Positions 16,776 through 24,644 of a stretch of DNA of 46,306 nucleotides are shown here, in pieces. The stretch is from assembly GCA_021811945.1 (NCBI GenBank), contig JAKAPE010000003.1:1-46306 (forward strand), written 5' to 3'. The notes under the pieces were generated by a model. It worked only from the letters and a program-made list of their open reading frames with translations. It was not told the DNA's origin and made no database searches. Each line of letters opens with the position of its first letter. Within the stretch, counting starts at the first letter, position 1. The position numbers were made by a program, and so were the translations under genes. This stretch comes from Pseudomonadota bacterium (lineage in GTDB: Bacteria; Pseudomonadota; Alphaproteobacteria; Rhizobiales; Xanthobacteraceae).

Positions 16776-17603
16776 TCACGGCTTCAAATTCGGCGGTACT
16801 GGGGATGCTTCGCGCATCAATGCGATGGTCACGCGGCGATTGGCCGCTATGAACGGGTCGTCGGGGAACAGAGGGTCGGTATCGGCTTTCCCGGATACCG
16901 CGTAAATGCGCGTCGAGGGAATGCCTTCCTCCTCAAGAATCCGGCGCACAGCATTGGCACGGTCTGCTGAGAGATCCCACGGCCCATAATCGGGTAACGC
17001 CGGCGTGCGCGAAGCGGACGTATGGCCGGTGATCGAGATGCGATAAGGCATTTCCCTGAGCAGCCCCGCGAACTTCTCGATGATGCGGCGGGTGCGCTCG
17101 TGGGGTTCCTTGGAGCCCGCCGGGAACATCGAGCGGCCGTCCTGGTCGACGAGTTCGATGTTCAAGCCCTCCTTGGTCTCCTCGAGCATGATGTTGTTCG
17201 AAGCTTCGGTCAGTTCCGGCATCTCCTGCATGGCTTGGCGAAGCGACGCCGCGGCGAGCGCGAACGCCCGGTCGTTCTTGAGCTTGGCCCCGTATGCGCG
17301 ATTGCGGCCGCGGTCGTCGGGCGTCGGCGCCGCTGAAGCGTCTTCGGGGTCGATATGCGCCGCGTTCTTGAGTTTGGGCCGGGTCGGCAGCCCAGGCACT
17401 TCGATGACGCCCGAATAGCGCACATTGGTCTGCACGCCGAAGGCGTCGCGCATCGACCCCGCCACGATCTGCAACTTTCTCTGGTCTTGATTGGAAAACG
17501 CGATCAGCATGACAAAGAAACTGACCAAGAGGCCCATCAGATCGGCGAAGGTCACGAACCAGCCAGCGCCGTGGCCGCCGCCGTGCTCTTGCTTACGCGC
17601 CAT
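16776..17603 (-). CDS. motB: MotB-like flagellar motor stator protein (OmpA domain)
   Basis: The 275-residue protein has one N-terminal membrane helix (GWFVTFADLMGLLVSFFVMLIAF, residues 14-36) with the ion-binding Asp in FADLM. A linker rich in charged residues follows, and a C-terminal OmpA-type peptidoglycan-binding domain (ISITGHTSASR, LSADRANAVRRILEEEGI, AANRRVTIALMRE). With MotA it forms the stator that couples ion flow to flagellar rotation. It lies 51 bases after motA on the same strand, so the two form an operon. No other flagellar gene is visible here, and this pair type often sits apart from the main flagellar cluster. Confidence 0.93.
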   Translation of the reverse strand: MARKQEHGGGHGAGWFVTFADLMGLLVSFFVMLIAFSNQDQRKLQIVAGSMRDAFGVQTNVRYSGVIEVPGLPTRPKLKNAAHIDPEDASAAPTPDDRGRNRAYGAKLKNDRAFALAAASLRQAMQEMPELTEASNNIMLEETKEGLNIELVDQDGRSMFPAGSKEPHERTRRIIEKFAGLLREMPYRISITGHTSASRTPALPDYGPWDLSADRANAVRRILEEEGIPSTRIYAVSGKADTDPLFPDDPFIAANRRVTIALMREASPVPPNLKP

Positions 17604-17654
17604 TGCTCACGCCCTCGGCTATTGCGTCCTCGCATCAGGCGCCACGGCGTGGCG

Positions 17655-18428
17655 TCACGCCGGCACCGGTTCCGATTCTTCCTGGCGATGCTTTTCCGGC
17701 AGATAGGCGATCAGCATTTCGCGCACGAGCGTCGGGCTTTTCGACTCGCGGATCATGAGAATGCCGTCAATGATCAGCGTGCGGTTGATCTCTTCGTCAA
17801 TCAGTTTGAGATGCAGCTTGTCGGCGATCGGCAGGCATATAAGGTTTGCCACCACGGCGCCGTAGAGCGTCGCCAAGAGGGCGGTTGCCATGTACGGCCC
17901 GAGCTTCGACGGGTCGGTCATGGTGGCGAACATCTGCACCATTCCGACCAGCGTCCCGACCATGCCGAAGGCCGGCGCGCAATCTCCGATTGCGCGATAG
18001 ATCTTCTGGCCTTCATCCAGATGCGTGAGGAAATTGTCGCGGTCGCGCTCGAGATTGACGCGAATGAAATCCGCATCGTAGCCGTCGGCGACGAAGCGGA
18101 TACCCTTGGCGAGGAAGGGGTCTTCGATTTCGACCTTTTCCAGTCCGATTGGTCCCTGCTTGCGTGCAATCTCGGCGAGACCGGCGATCTCGTCGACCAG
18201 CTCGCGTTGCGTCATGCGCCGCAGCGAGAAGGCAAATTTGGCGCCGAGCGGCGCGCCGTGAAAGATCGACGACAGCGGAAAACGGATCAACGTGGCCGCG
18301 AATGAGCCGCCGAAAATGATGATGACGGCGTGATCGCTGAAAAACATTCTGAGGTCGCCGCCCATCAGCATTAGGGTTGCGACGACGACCGCCCCGGCGA
18401 TAAGGCCGAGGCCCGTTGAAATGTCCAT
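17655..18428 (-). CDS. motA: MotA-like flagellar motor stator protein
   Basis: The 257-residue protein has four membrane segments: residues about 5-22, 28-48, 146-168 and 178-198. The conserved Pro region AIGDCAPAFGMVGTLVGMVQMF matches the ion channel-lining helix of MotA/PomA. The cytoplasmic loop between segments 2 and 3 (RRMTQRELVDEIAGLAEIARKQG) is the one that touches the rotor in this family. Length and lack of a long loop are closer to the PomA/MotP type than to the longer E. coli MotA, so the coupling ion (H+ or Na+) cannot be told from sequence. The ATG at 18428 was preferred over an upstream in-frame codon at 18473 because homologues start MD-x-x-T-x-x-G. Confidence 0.93.
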   Translation of the reverse strand: MDISTGLGLIAGAVVVATLMLMGGDLRMFFSDHAVIIIFGGSFAATLIRFPLSSIFHGAPLGAKFAFSLRRMTQRELVDEIAGLAEIARKQGPIGLEKVEIEDPFLAKGIRFVADGYDADFIRVNLERDRDNFLTHLDEGQKIYRAIGDCAPAFGMVGTLVGMVQMFATMTDPSKLGPYMATALLATLYGAVVANLICLPIADKLHLKLIDEEINRTLIIDGILMIRESKSPTLVREMLIAYLPEKHRQEESEPVPA

Positions 18429-18726
18429 ACTTGAGCTCCCAGTCGCGCGAAAACGCGCGCCGTCCGACCGCAAGTGAACCGTACCGTTACTGCGCTTAAG
18501 GGAGGGTTACCTGTGGAACTTTGCCGTTGCGGAGCCCGACGCCCGGTGTAATACACATCCGAGGACCGACAACGGCATAACCGCCGGTCATTATTCCGGA
18601 ATTGCCGCTTTCGGAAAGTCGCGGGCTGCGCCGTGCTCATCCGCGCTACGACCCTTGCGGACGCTAGTGGCCCAATGGCAAAACCGAAAACGGCGGCACG
18701 CCCACTTTGTCTCCAGGAGAACGTCC

Positions 18727-20223
18727 ATGCGTGAGATCGGCCATTTCGTCGGCGGCAAAGAGGTAAAGGGAGGATCGGGGCGTTTCGGCGATGTTTTCGA
18801 TCCCAACACCGGCGAGGTGCAAGCGAAGGTCGCCTACGCCAAACATTCCGAGGTCGAGCACGCCATCGCCGTCGCCGAGGCGGCGCAGCCGGCCTGGGCC
18901 GCCACCAACCCGCAGCGGCGCGCGCGCGTGCTGTTCAAGTTCCTCGATCTCGCGCAGAAGGAAATCGACAGCCTGGCGAGACTTTTGTCCTCCGAGCATG
19001 GCAAGACTCTCACCGACGCCAAGGGCTCCATCCAACGCGGCCTCGAAGTGGTCGAATTCGCCTGCGGCATTCCGCACCTGCTCAAAGGCGAATATACCGA
19101 CGGCGCCGGGCCAAGCATCGATCTGTTCTCCTTGCGCCAGCCGCTCGGCGTCGTCGCTGGCATCACGCCGTTCAATTTCCCGGCCATGATTCCGATGTGG
19201 AAATTCGCCCCCGCCCTCGCGTGCGGCAATGCTTTCATCCTCAAACCGTCGGAGCGTGATCCCTCGGTGCCTATGCGGCTCGCTCAACTCCTGGTCGACG
19301 CCGGGTTGCCGGCGGGCGTCCTCAATGTCGTCAACGGCGACAAGGAAGCGGTCGACACGATTCTCACCGACCCGCGCGTCAAGGCGGTCGGCTTCGTCGG
19401 CTCGTCGGCGATCGCGGAATATGTCTATACGACGGCCTGTGCCAACAACAAACGTGCGCAGTGTTTCGGCGGCGCCAAGAACCACATGGTCATCATGCCG
19501 GACGCCGACATGGACCAGGCGGTCGATGCGCTGATCGGCGCCGGCTACGGCTCCGCCGGCGAACGCTGCATGGCGATTTCGGTCGCGGTGCCGGTCGGGC
19601 AAAAGACGGCGGACAGGCTGTTGCAGAAACTGGTGCCGCGGGTGGAGAATTTGCGCATCGGGCCGTCGACCGACGCCCAGGCCGATTACGGCCCGCTGAT
19701 TACCAGGGCGCATCTAGACAAGGTCAAGAACTACGTCGATCTCGGCGTCAAGCAAGGCGCCAAGCTTCTCGTCGACGGCCGCGGTTTCAAACTGCAGGGC
19801 TACGAGAACGGCAATTTCATGGGCGGCTGTCTGTTCGATCACGTGACGCCGGACATGCGCATCTACAAGGACGAGATTTTCGGTCCCGTCCTCTCGGTCG
19901 TGCGGGCCAAAGATTACGAGGAAGCGGTGAGACTGCCGTCCGAGCACGATTACGGCAACGGCGTCGCCATCTTCACCCGCGACGGCGACGCCGCGCGCGA
20001 TTTCGTCAGCCGCGTCGAGGTGGGCATGGTCGGAGTGAATTTCGCCATCCCCGTGCCGCTCGCCTATTACACTTTTGGCGGTTGGAAGCGCTCCGGCTTC
20101 GGCGACCTCAACCAGCACGGTCCCGATGCGGTGCGCTTCTACACCAAGACCAAGACGGTGACGGCACGCTGGCCGTCGGGCGTCAAGGAAGGCGCTGAGT
20201 TCGTCATTCCGACGATGAAGTAA
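18727..20223 (+). CDS. mmsA: Methylmalonate-semialdehyde dehydrogenase (CoA-acylating)
   Basis: The 498-residue protein begins MREIGHFVGGKEVKG and carries the aldehyde dehydrogenase signs: GITPFNFPAMIPMWKFAPAL, NAFILKPSERDPSVPM, FVGSSAIAEYVYTTA, and the catalytic Cys in YGSAGERCMA (about residue 284). The absence of the usual ALDH general-base Glu and the GGAKNHMVIMPDADMD stretch are typical of the MmsA subgroup. MmsA converts methylmalonate or malonate semialdehyde to propionyl- or acetyl-CoA in valine and inositol breakdown. CAGGAGA lies 7 bases before the ATG at 18727. It is transcribed away from motAB, from a gap of about 300 bases. Confidence 0.95.
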   Translation: MREIGHFVGGKEVKGGSGRFGDVFDPNTGEVQAKVAYAKHSEVEHAIAVAEAAQPAWAATNPQRRARVLFKFLDLAQKEIDSLARLLSSEHGKTLTDAKGSIQRGLEVVEFACGIPHLLKGEYTDGAGPSIDLFSLRQPLGVVAGITPFNFPAMIPMWKFAPALACGNAFILKPSERDPSVPMRLAQLLVDAGLPAGVLNVVNGDKEAVDTILTDPRVKAVGFVGSSAIAEYVYTTACANNKRAQCFGGAKNHMVIMPDADMDQAVDALIGAGYGSAGERCMAISVAVPVGQKTADRLLQKLVPRVENLRIGPSTDAQADYGPLITRAHLDKVKNYVDLGVKQGAKLLVDGRGFKLQGYENGNFMGGCLFDHVTPDMRIYKDEIFGPVLSVVRAKDYEEAVRLPSEHDYGNGVAIFTRDGDAARDFVSRVEVGMVGVNFAIPVPLAYYTFGGWKRSGFGDLNQHGPDAVRFYTKTKTVTARWPSGVKEGAEFVIPTMK

Positions 20224-20232
20224 GAACCGCCG

Positions 20233-20643
20233 TCAGCTCACGCACGCGTGCTGTCCCCGCGCATCGGTGCCGCGATAGCGGCATTGACAGCGCGGCGGGC
20301 GATCGAGCACGGAAACCGTCACGGTGGTGATGCGGTTTTTCGCGACCACGATGTCGCAGAGCGGCGCCAGCGTGCCGGAAAATCCTTCGCCCTCAAGCTT
20401 GAGCGTGCCGACCCGTTCCCGCAGGATGGCGCTGCCGTTTCTGATCGGGGCGAGTTTTGCGGCATCGAGGTAAAAGGCGGCCCGCGTAAAGGCGGCGACC
20501 GGCACCGTTTTGATTTCGACGTAGCCGACATCATGGCTCGGTCGGTAAGCGGCGATCGCCGCGCCGACGATAAGCACGCTGACCGCAACGCCGGCAAGGC
20601 GACGCATGCCGATCTTGCCGAGCTTGCGCTCCGAGAACGTCAT
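20233..20643 (-). CDS. Small membrane-anchored protein, function unknown
   Basis: The 136-residue protein has a basic N-terminus, then one hydrophobic segment (LAGVAVSVLIVGAAIAAY, residues 16-33), then a predicted periplasmic part. That part ends in a cysteine-containing tail (CQCRYRG) and has no motif I recognise. It follows the coiled-coil exported protein by 7 bases on the same strand, so the pair is probably one operon and may act together at the cell envelope. The product name is not known, and only location is inferred. Confidence 0.6.
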   Translation of the reverse strand: MTFSERKLGKIGMRRLAGVAVSVLIVGAAIAAYRPSHDVGYVEIKTVPVAAFTRAAFYLDAAKLAPIRNGSAILRERVGTLKLEGEGFSGTLAPLCDIVVAKNRITTVTVSVLDRPPRCQCRYRGTDARGQHACVS

Positions 20644-20650
20644 CGGAGCT

Positions 20651-21328
20651 TCATGCCCCCGGAGCCTTGATGCCTCCGATCAGCCTGTTGAGCTGAGCGG
20701 AGGACTCGCGAATCTGATGCGTGAGGTTGTGGATCACTTCGAGCGCCTTCTGGGCCTGCCTGATCTCGATCAGTTCGCCGATGAAATCTTCATTGTCCTG
20801 CAGAGTCTGCAGCAAACCGGCGAATTGCGCCCGCGCATCGTCCAGCTCCTTGGTAGCGCTTTCGGTCTCGACTTCGAGCTTGCGCCACTGGCTGATCAGG
20901 AATTGCCGCTCCTCCGGCTTGAAGCGGTTGTCCTGCGAGAGCGCCTTGAGCTTGGCGCGGATATGATCGAGCGCCTTGGCGCCGAGTTGGGAAACGGGGC
21001 CGTTGTCGGATACGGCGCCAAGAAGCGCACTCACCGTCGCGCGCAGCTCGTCGATCTCGCTGCGCGCCTTCTCAACATCCGTGGAGCTGTCGATCGCGCC
21101 GGTGCTCTCCTGGATGGATTTGGTTAAATCCGGCACGCTCTTCTGAAAGGCCTCGAGCTGCTGGGAGAATTCATCGACCGGCGACGCGGCGTTGCGGTGG
21201 CCAGCGGCGGCGCCGGGGTCTTCCGCGCGAACTGCGCCTGCGGACAGCGCGAGCATTGCAGCGACCAGCGCCGCCATCGTCGACCGCGCGTGCGGCCGCA
21301 TGGCCTGGCTGAGCAATGATTTCCTCAT
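20651..21328 (-). CDS. Exported coiled-coil protein, function unknown
   Basis: The 225-residue protein has a signal peptide (MRKSLLSQAMRPHARSTMAALVAAMLALSAGAVRA, cleavage likely after the ARA-like end near residue 35). The rest is mostly heptad-rich helix: DEFSQQLEAFQKSVPDLTKSIQ, VEKARSEIDELRATVSALLG, and EIRQAQKALEVIHNLTHQIRE. This suggests a long helical bundle or coiled coil in the periplasm. I do not recognise the family. It is first in a two-gene unit with the membrane protein at 20233-20643. The start at 21328 fits a complete signal peptide; a later ATG at 21301 would shorten it. Confidence 0.65.
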   Translation of the reverse strand: MRKSLLSQAMRPHARSTMAALVAAMLALSAGAVRAEDPGAAAGHRNAASPVDEFSQQLEAFQKSVPDLTKSIQESTGAIDSSTDVEKARSEIDELRATVSALLGAVSDNGPVSQLGAKALDHIRAKLKALSQDNRFKPEERQFLISQWRKLEVETESATKELDDARAQFAGLLQTLQDNEDFIGELIEIRQAQKALEVIHNLTHQIRESSAQLNRLIGGIKAPGA

Positions 21329-21511
21329 GGCAAGCCTCCTGCGACACGGCCTGCGCCTTCCTGCCCACGCGGACGAAGGAAGGACGGGGCGTTAATTTCG
21401 GTTAGGAATATTGGCGCAAGTGGGGCGTTCTGCCTATACAGGTCCGCCACTTTTTACTTCTTTTTCGGCCGCTTTTCGGGTTTCCTATCGTCGGATACGG
21501 GCTCGATCGAC

Positions 21512-21934
21512 ATGAAGTTCTGGGGCGCATACGCGGCGAAAGCCGGCATCGCGATGCTTGTGCTCGCGGTGCTCTCCGCATGCAGCAGCCAATTGGCTGC
21601 GACTCGGCCCGCGCCGCAACCCAGCGCACGACCTCCGTCTCCCCCGCCGCCTACGCCGCCGCCGGTCGATCTCGCCGGCCGCTGGAAGCTCACTGCGGCA
21701 AGCGGCGGCGTCTGCTTCATGAATTTCGGCGCCGCGACCGGCGCCGCCCAAGGCACGATCGCGCCTGAGGGCGGCTGTCCCGACAACTTTTTCACCAGCC
21801 GCAAGTGGACCTTCGAGCACGGCAGCTTGGTCATGCGCAGCTACAAGGGCGAGCCGCTGGCGCGACTGACATTTGTCGGCGGGCATTTCGAAGGGCGCGA
21901 AACGAACGGCACGGCGCTGACGCTGGCACGGTAG
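21512..21934 (+). CDS. Lipoprotein with AprI/Inh-type beta-barrel domain (Omp19-like)
   Basis: The 140-residue protein has a lipoprotein signal with lipobox LSAC (Cys near residue 24), then a proline-rich linker. A C-terminal domain of about 90 residues starts at DLAGRWKLTAASGGVCFMNFG and holds two cysteines (about residues 68 and 90) that could pair. This layout matches the protease-inhibitor Inh/Omp19 family of Rhizobiales and Brucella, where such outer-membrane lipoproteins inhibit or mimic inhibitors of metalloproteases. Inhibition here is not shown. No protease gene is adjacent. The strand switches between this gene and the coiled-coil protein gene before it. Confidence 0.8.
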   Translation: MKFWGAYAAKAGIAMLVLAVLSACSSQLAATRPAPQPSARPPSPPPPTPPPVDLAGRWKLTAASGGVCFMNFGAATGAAQGTIAPEGGCPDNFFTSRKWTFEHGSLVMRSYKGEPLARLTFVGGHFEGRETNGTALTLAR

Positions 21935-22047
21935 CGGCAAGCTGTAGGCGAATCTCAGCTGCCGTTGTATCCGCAGGCCCGATGACTACCTTTCGTCCAG
22001 GGATTGCTGGACCAATCTTAAAGCGAAGGGCCAAGGAGAGACCGCGC

Positions 22048-22737
22048 TTGCAAGTGTACGATCTCGCCGGAGCGGAAGCGGAACGCCGATTTAGCCCCTA
22101 TTGCTGGCGTACTAAGCTCGCCCTGATGCACAAGGGGTTGCCCTTCGAGACGATCCCCTGGCGGTTCACTGATAAGGAGGCGATCGCGTTTTCGGGTCAA
22201 GGCCGCGTGCCCGTACTCGTCGATGGCGAGCACGTCGTTTTCGACTCGTGGACGATTGCAACCTACCTGGAGGACACCTACGCCAACCGTGCGTCTCTCT
22301 TCTGCGGCACCGGAGGCCGGGGCATAACCCGGTTTGTCAATTCCTGGGCGGACAGCGTCTTGGTGGGCGCGATATTGCGGCTCATCGCGACCGACATCCT
22401 TGCGCATATCAGCGAGAAGGACCGCCGCTACTTTCGCGAGACCAGGGAGAAACGCTTCGGTATGACGCTCGAAGCCCTCACCGCTGATCGCGACACCAAC
22501 GTACTGGCGTTCCGCAAGGCATTGGAGCCGTTGCGCGGCATATTGCAGGCGCAGCCCTATGTCAGCGGCGAGTCGCCGGCTTACGCTGATTATGTCGTGT
22601 TCGGCTGCTTCCAATGGGCGCGATGCACCAGTCCTTTTCGGTTGTTGTTGAAAGACGATCCCGTTTGGGCTTGGCGTGATCGATTGCTTTCCGCCTTCGA
22701 TGGATTCGCCAGCAAGGCGCTTGGATATCCGGTCTAA
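22048..22737 (+). CDS. Glutathione S-transferase family protein
   Basis: The 229-residue protein has the GST layout. The thioredoxin-like N-terminal domain includes RFSPYCWRTKLALMHKGLPFET, with the S/C active-site position, and GQGRVPVLVDGEHVVFDSWTIATYLE, the glutathione-binding loop with cis-Pro and the SxxI turn. An all-helical C-terminal domain follows. I chose a TTG start at 22048 (reading MQVYDLAGAEAERRFSPYCW) because AAGGAGAG lies about 9 bases before it and because related proteins begin with this run. An ATG at 21982 would add 22 residues. Its substrate is unknown. Confidence 0.85.
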   Translation: MQVYDLAGAEAERRFSPYCWRTKLALMHKGLPFETIPWRFTDKEAIAFSGQGRVPVLVDGEHVVFDSWTIATYLEDTYANRASLFCGTGGRGITRFVNSWADSVLVGAILRLIATDILAHISEKDRRYFRETREKRFGMTLEALTADRDTNVLAFRKALEPLRGILQAQPYVSGESPAYADYVVFGCFQWARCTSPFRLLLKDDPVWAWRDRLLSAFDGFASKALGYPV

Positions 22738-22823
22738 TCTTCCGGTCTCAGATATGGAACCTGTGTCCTCGATCTTCGATCCCTGGGGAATACCACGCGC
22801 AGTGCCCACGGCCGAAAAACGGA

Positions 22824-23717
22824 TCAGTTGAGGCGCGAGGGAGGTCCGTCTTTCTCGCTCGGGCGCACCATACCTGCGACGGGCGGTACTACCCGTTCGG
22901 CCGCAACTGGCGGTGCATCCGTCTTGCTTTGCTGCGATCGCCGCTCGTAGTGGCGGTAGGACAACCATCCCAACGGCAGGCCCAGAAGGTAGGCGAGCGT
23001 ACCTGCCGTGAGCAGCGCCCACGGATAAGCAATGAGCAGCGCGATCGATAAAATCACTACGACGATCAGCGGGACCACGAGCTCAGGCAGGACCCGCGTG
23101 CCGATGCGCTTGCCGGAAAACACCGGGAGCCGCGAAACCAGCAGCGAGGCGATCAGGAGGGTATAGGCGAGGGTCGCCCAAATGAGGAATTGCGAGGGCG
23201 CGAGGCCCAGAAAGGTGAGATAGATCGGTAACAGTACTGTGATGGCGCCGGCCGGCGCCGGCACCCCGACAAAGAAATTTCCCGTCCACACGGGCCGATC
23301 GCGGTCGTCCATCATCACGTTGAAGCGAGCCAGCCGCAGTCCCACGCAAATGGCGAAGACCATCGCGGCGATCCAGCCCGCCGACTTCAGATCATGCAGG
23401 CCCCAAAAGTAGAGAATCAGCGCCGGTGCGACGCCGAAATTGACGAAATCGGCGAGGCTGTCGAGCTCGGCCCCGAAGCGCGAGGTGCCTTTGAGGAGGC
23501 GCGCCAGGCGGCCGTCGATGCCGTCAAGAACGGCGGCGAAGACGATCGCCGCCAAGGCGAGCTCAAAGCGTCCTTCAAAGGCCAACCGGATCGACGTCAA
23601 TCCGGCGGCTAATGCCAAAAGGGTAATGAGGTTTGGCGCCAATGTGCGCACCGGGATGCGGCGGAAGCGTCGCCGCTGCAGGCGGTGATCCTCGAAGGGA
23701 GGTGGATACATGGCCAT
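22824..23717 (-). CDS. pssA: CDP-diacylglycerol-serine O-phosphatidyltransferase
   Basis: This protein of about 297 residues has the CDP-alcohol phosphotransferase motif DGIDGRLARLLKGTSRFGAELDSLADFV with all metal-binding aspartates. About six to eight membrane segments follow, and then a charged tail. It makes phosphatidylserine from CDP-diacylglycerol and serine, the step before phosphatidylethanolamine. The start at 23717 (MAMYPPPFEDHR) fits homologues; an upstream ATG at 23753 is in frame. In relatives the decarboxylase gene psd commonly lies directly upstream. Here that side holds an integrase and toxin-antitoxin scar, so the usual pairing appears broken at this point. Confidence 0.92.
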   Translation of the reverse strand: MAMYPPPFEDHRLQRRRFRRIPVRTLAPNLITLLALAAGLTSIRLAFEGRFELALAAIVFAAVLDGIDGRLARLLKGTSRFGAELDSLADFVNFGVAPALILYFWGLHDLKSAGWIAAMVFAICVGLRLARFNVMMDDRDRPVWTGNFFVGVPAPAGAITVLLPIYLTFLGLAPSQFLIWATLAYTLLIASLLVSRLPVFSGKRIGTRVLPELVVPLIVVVILSIALLIAYPWALLTAGTLAYLLGLPLGWLSYRHYERRSQQSKTDAPPVAAERVVPPVAGMVRPSEKDGPPSRLN

Positions 23718-23752
23718 GCCGCCAATATAGCCCCGTCCCGCCGCAATCGCCA

Positions 23753-23782
23753 TCGCACGACTGACGGTCGCACGACTGACGG
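23753..23782. repeat. 15-bp perfect tandem duplication at a scar edge
   Basis: TCGCACGACTGACGG occurs at 23753-23767 and again at 23768-23782. It lies between the pssA start and the integrase fragment, at the border of the decayed region. It is a short repeat that could mark a past insertion or slippage. Confidence 0.75.
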
Positions 23783-23807
23783 GTGGTTCGGAACGGATGG
23801 CAGTATC

Positions 23808-23945
23808 ATGCGGGTAGAACTGAAGCGGGTTAGGTTGACCGAACGGTTCGTCAAATCGGCAACGACCGGCGGCCGAAAGTCCCCGATCTACATGGATGAC
23901 GAGGTGATCGGGTTCGGCGTCCAGGTCCGCGTGACCGGCCGCAAA
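23808..23945 (+). pseudogene. N-terminal fragment of a tyrosine-recombinase-type integrase
   Basis: The frame from an ATG at 23808 reads KRVRLTERFVKSATTGGRK, then SPIYMDDEVIGFGVQVRVTGRK. This matches the arm-type DNA-binding start (DUF4102-like) of P4-type and related integrases, which usually goes on for about 400 residues. Resemblance ends near 23945. The frame remains open to 24038 but there translates DNA that on the other strand encodes the end of a DUF5615 protein. The catalytic domain is wholly absent. It is therefore a remnant of a mobile element joined to a toxin-antitoxin remnant. Confidence 0.75.
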
Positions 23946-24307
23946 CTATTTCCTTGGGAGCGGCCGCATCCGGATACGTCCAGGTCCGACCACACTGAAG
24001 TGTCCGGCCCAATCGGTTCTTTCGTTGAGGCGGGCTGAAAGAATTTTGCCGACAGCAGCGGCGGGCGAAACCGGTAGTCGGAACAACACGACGCCGGAAG
24101 GAACCGGCAAACCGCCAAAACCCAGGCGAGTTCGCCGAAGTCTTTGTCGAAGGTGAGCAGGATGCGCGCTTCAGATGCAGCCCGCTCCAAGACTTTGCTG
24201 TCCTTTGCTCCCGGCGCCGCAATGCGGACCCAAACGACATCGTGCCCTTCGGATTCGAGCTGCGTCACCGCTTCGCCGGGAAAATTTTCATCGGTGAGAA
24301 AGCGCAT
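23946..24307 (-). pseudogene. DUF5615 PIN-like toxin-family protein, frameshifted
   Basis: The frame from the ATG at 24307 gives MRFLTDENFPGEAVTQLESEG, with the acidic DEN of the PIN-like fold, then LLTFDKDFGELAW. There the frame breaks near 24120 in a TTTT run. The following frame gives GLPVPSGVVLFRLPVSPAAAVG and then ERTDWAGHFSVV, ending with RIRMRPLPRK and a stop at 23948-23946. Together the two pieces give about 120 residues, the full family length, so a single indel breaks it. DUF5615 proteins are the toxin-like partners of DUF433 proteins, as in VapBC45-type pairs. The broken DUF433 gene lies one base upstream. Confidence 0.85.
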
Positions 24308-24308
24308 T

Positions 24309-24500
24309 CTATGCCGCGCTGGGGTAGATTTTTTCCGACCTCAGTACGTCGCGCGCACACGCCAAGCAGGCAGCGATATCCTCATGGATAGCCCCTTGTA
24401 ATTGCGCAAAATATCAGCTTCGCTCCATCCGTCAGCCATGAGGCCAATGATGAAATCGACAGACGTCCGTAGCGCCGGTTGACTCGCCGGATGCCGGCAG
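24309..24500 (-). pseudogene. DUF433 antitoxin-family protein fragment, truncated and frameshifted
   Basis: The recognisable piece reads ALRTSVDFIIGLMADGWSEADILRNYKGLS. After a missing base near 24386 it goes on as EDIAACLACARDVLRSEKIYPSAA, with a stop at 24311-24309. This is the C-terminal part of DUF433, and the N-terminal part before the first piece is missing or unrecognisable. The stop is one base before the DUF5615 start, the spacing of a cotranscribed antitoxin-toxin pair. The upstream limit of the fragment, near 24500, touches the LacI-type operator. Confidence 0.78.
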
Positions 24501-24509
24501 CTAGTCTTA

Positions 24510-24523
24510 GGTAAACGTTTACC
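24510..24523. promoter_or_regulatory. Perfect 14-bp palindromic LacI-family operator
   Basis: GGTAAACGTTTACC is its own reverse complement, with the central CG typical of operators bound by LacI-family regulators. It lies about 120 bases before the LacI-family gene at 24645 and about 1.4 kb before the binding-protein gene. The most direct reading is autoregulation of the regulator; control of the operon would need a further site or read-through. No second copy was seen in this window. Confidence 0.7.
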
Positions 24524-24644
24524 CTGGCGCCGCAGCTCGCTGCAAAGCAAAAAAATCGGGAGGAAAACGCATGCTGCCGGACTTTGCGCATCATGTTGTT
24601 CGGGCGCCGGCGTCGTCAGGCGCTGGCACGGCGATGGCCTGCCG

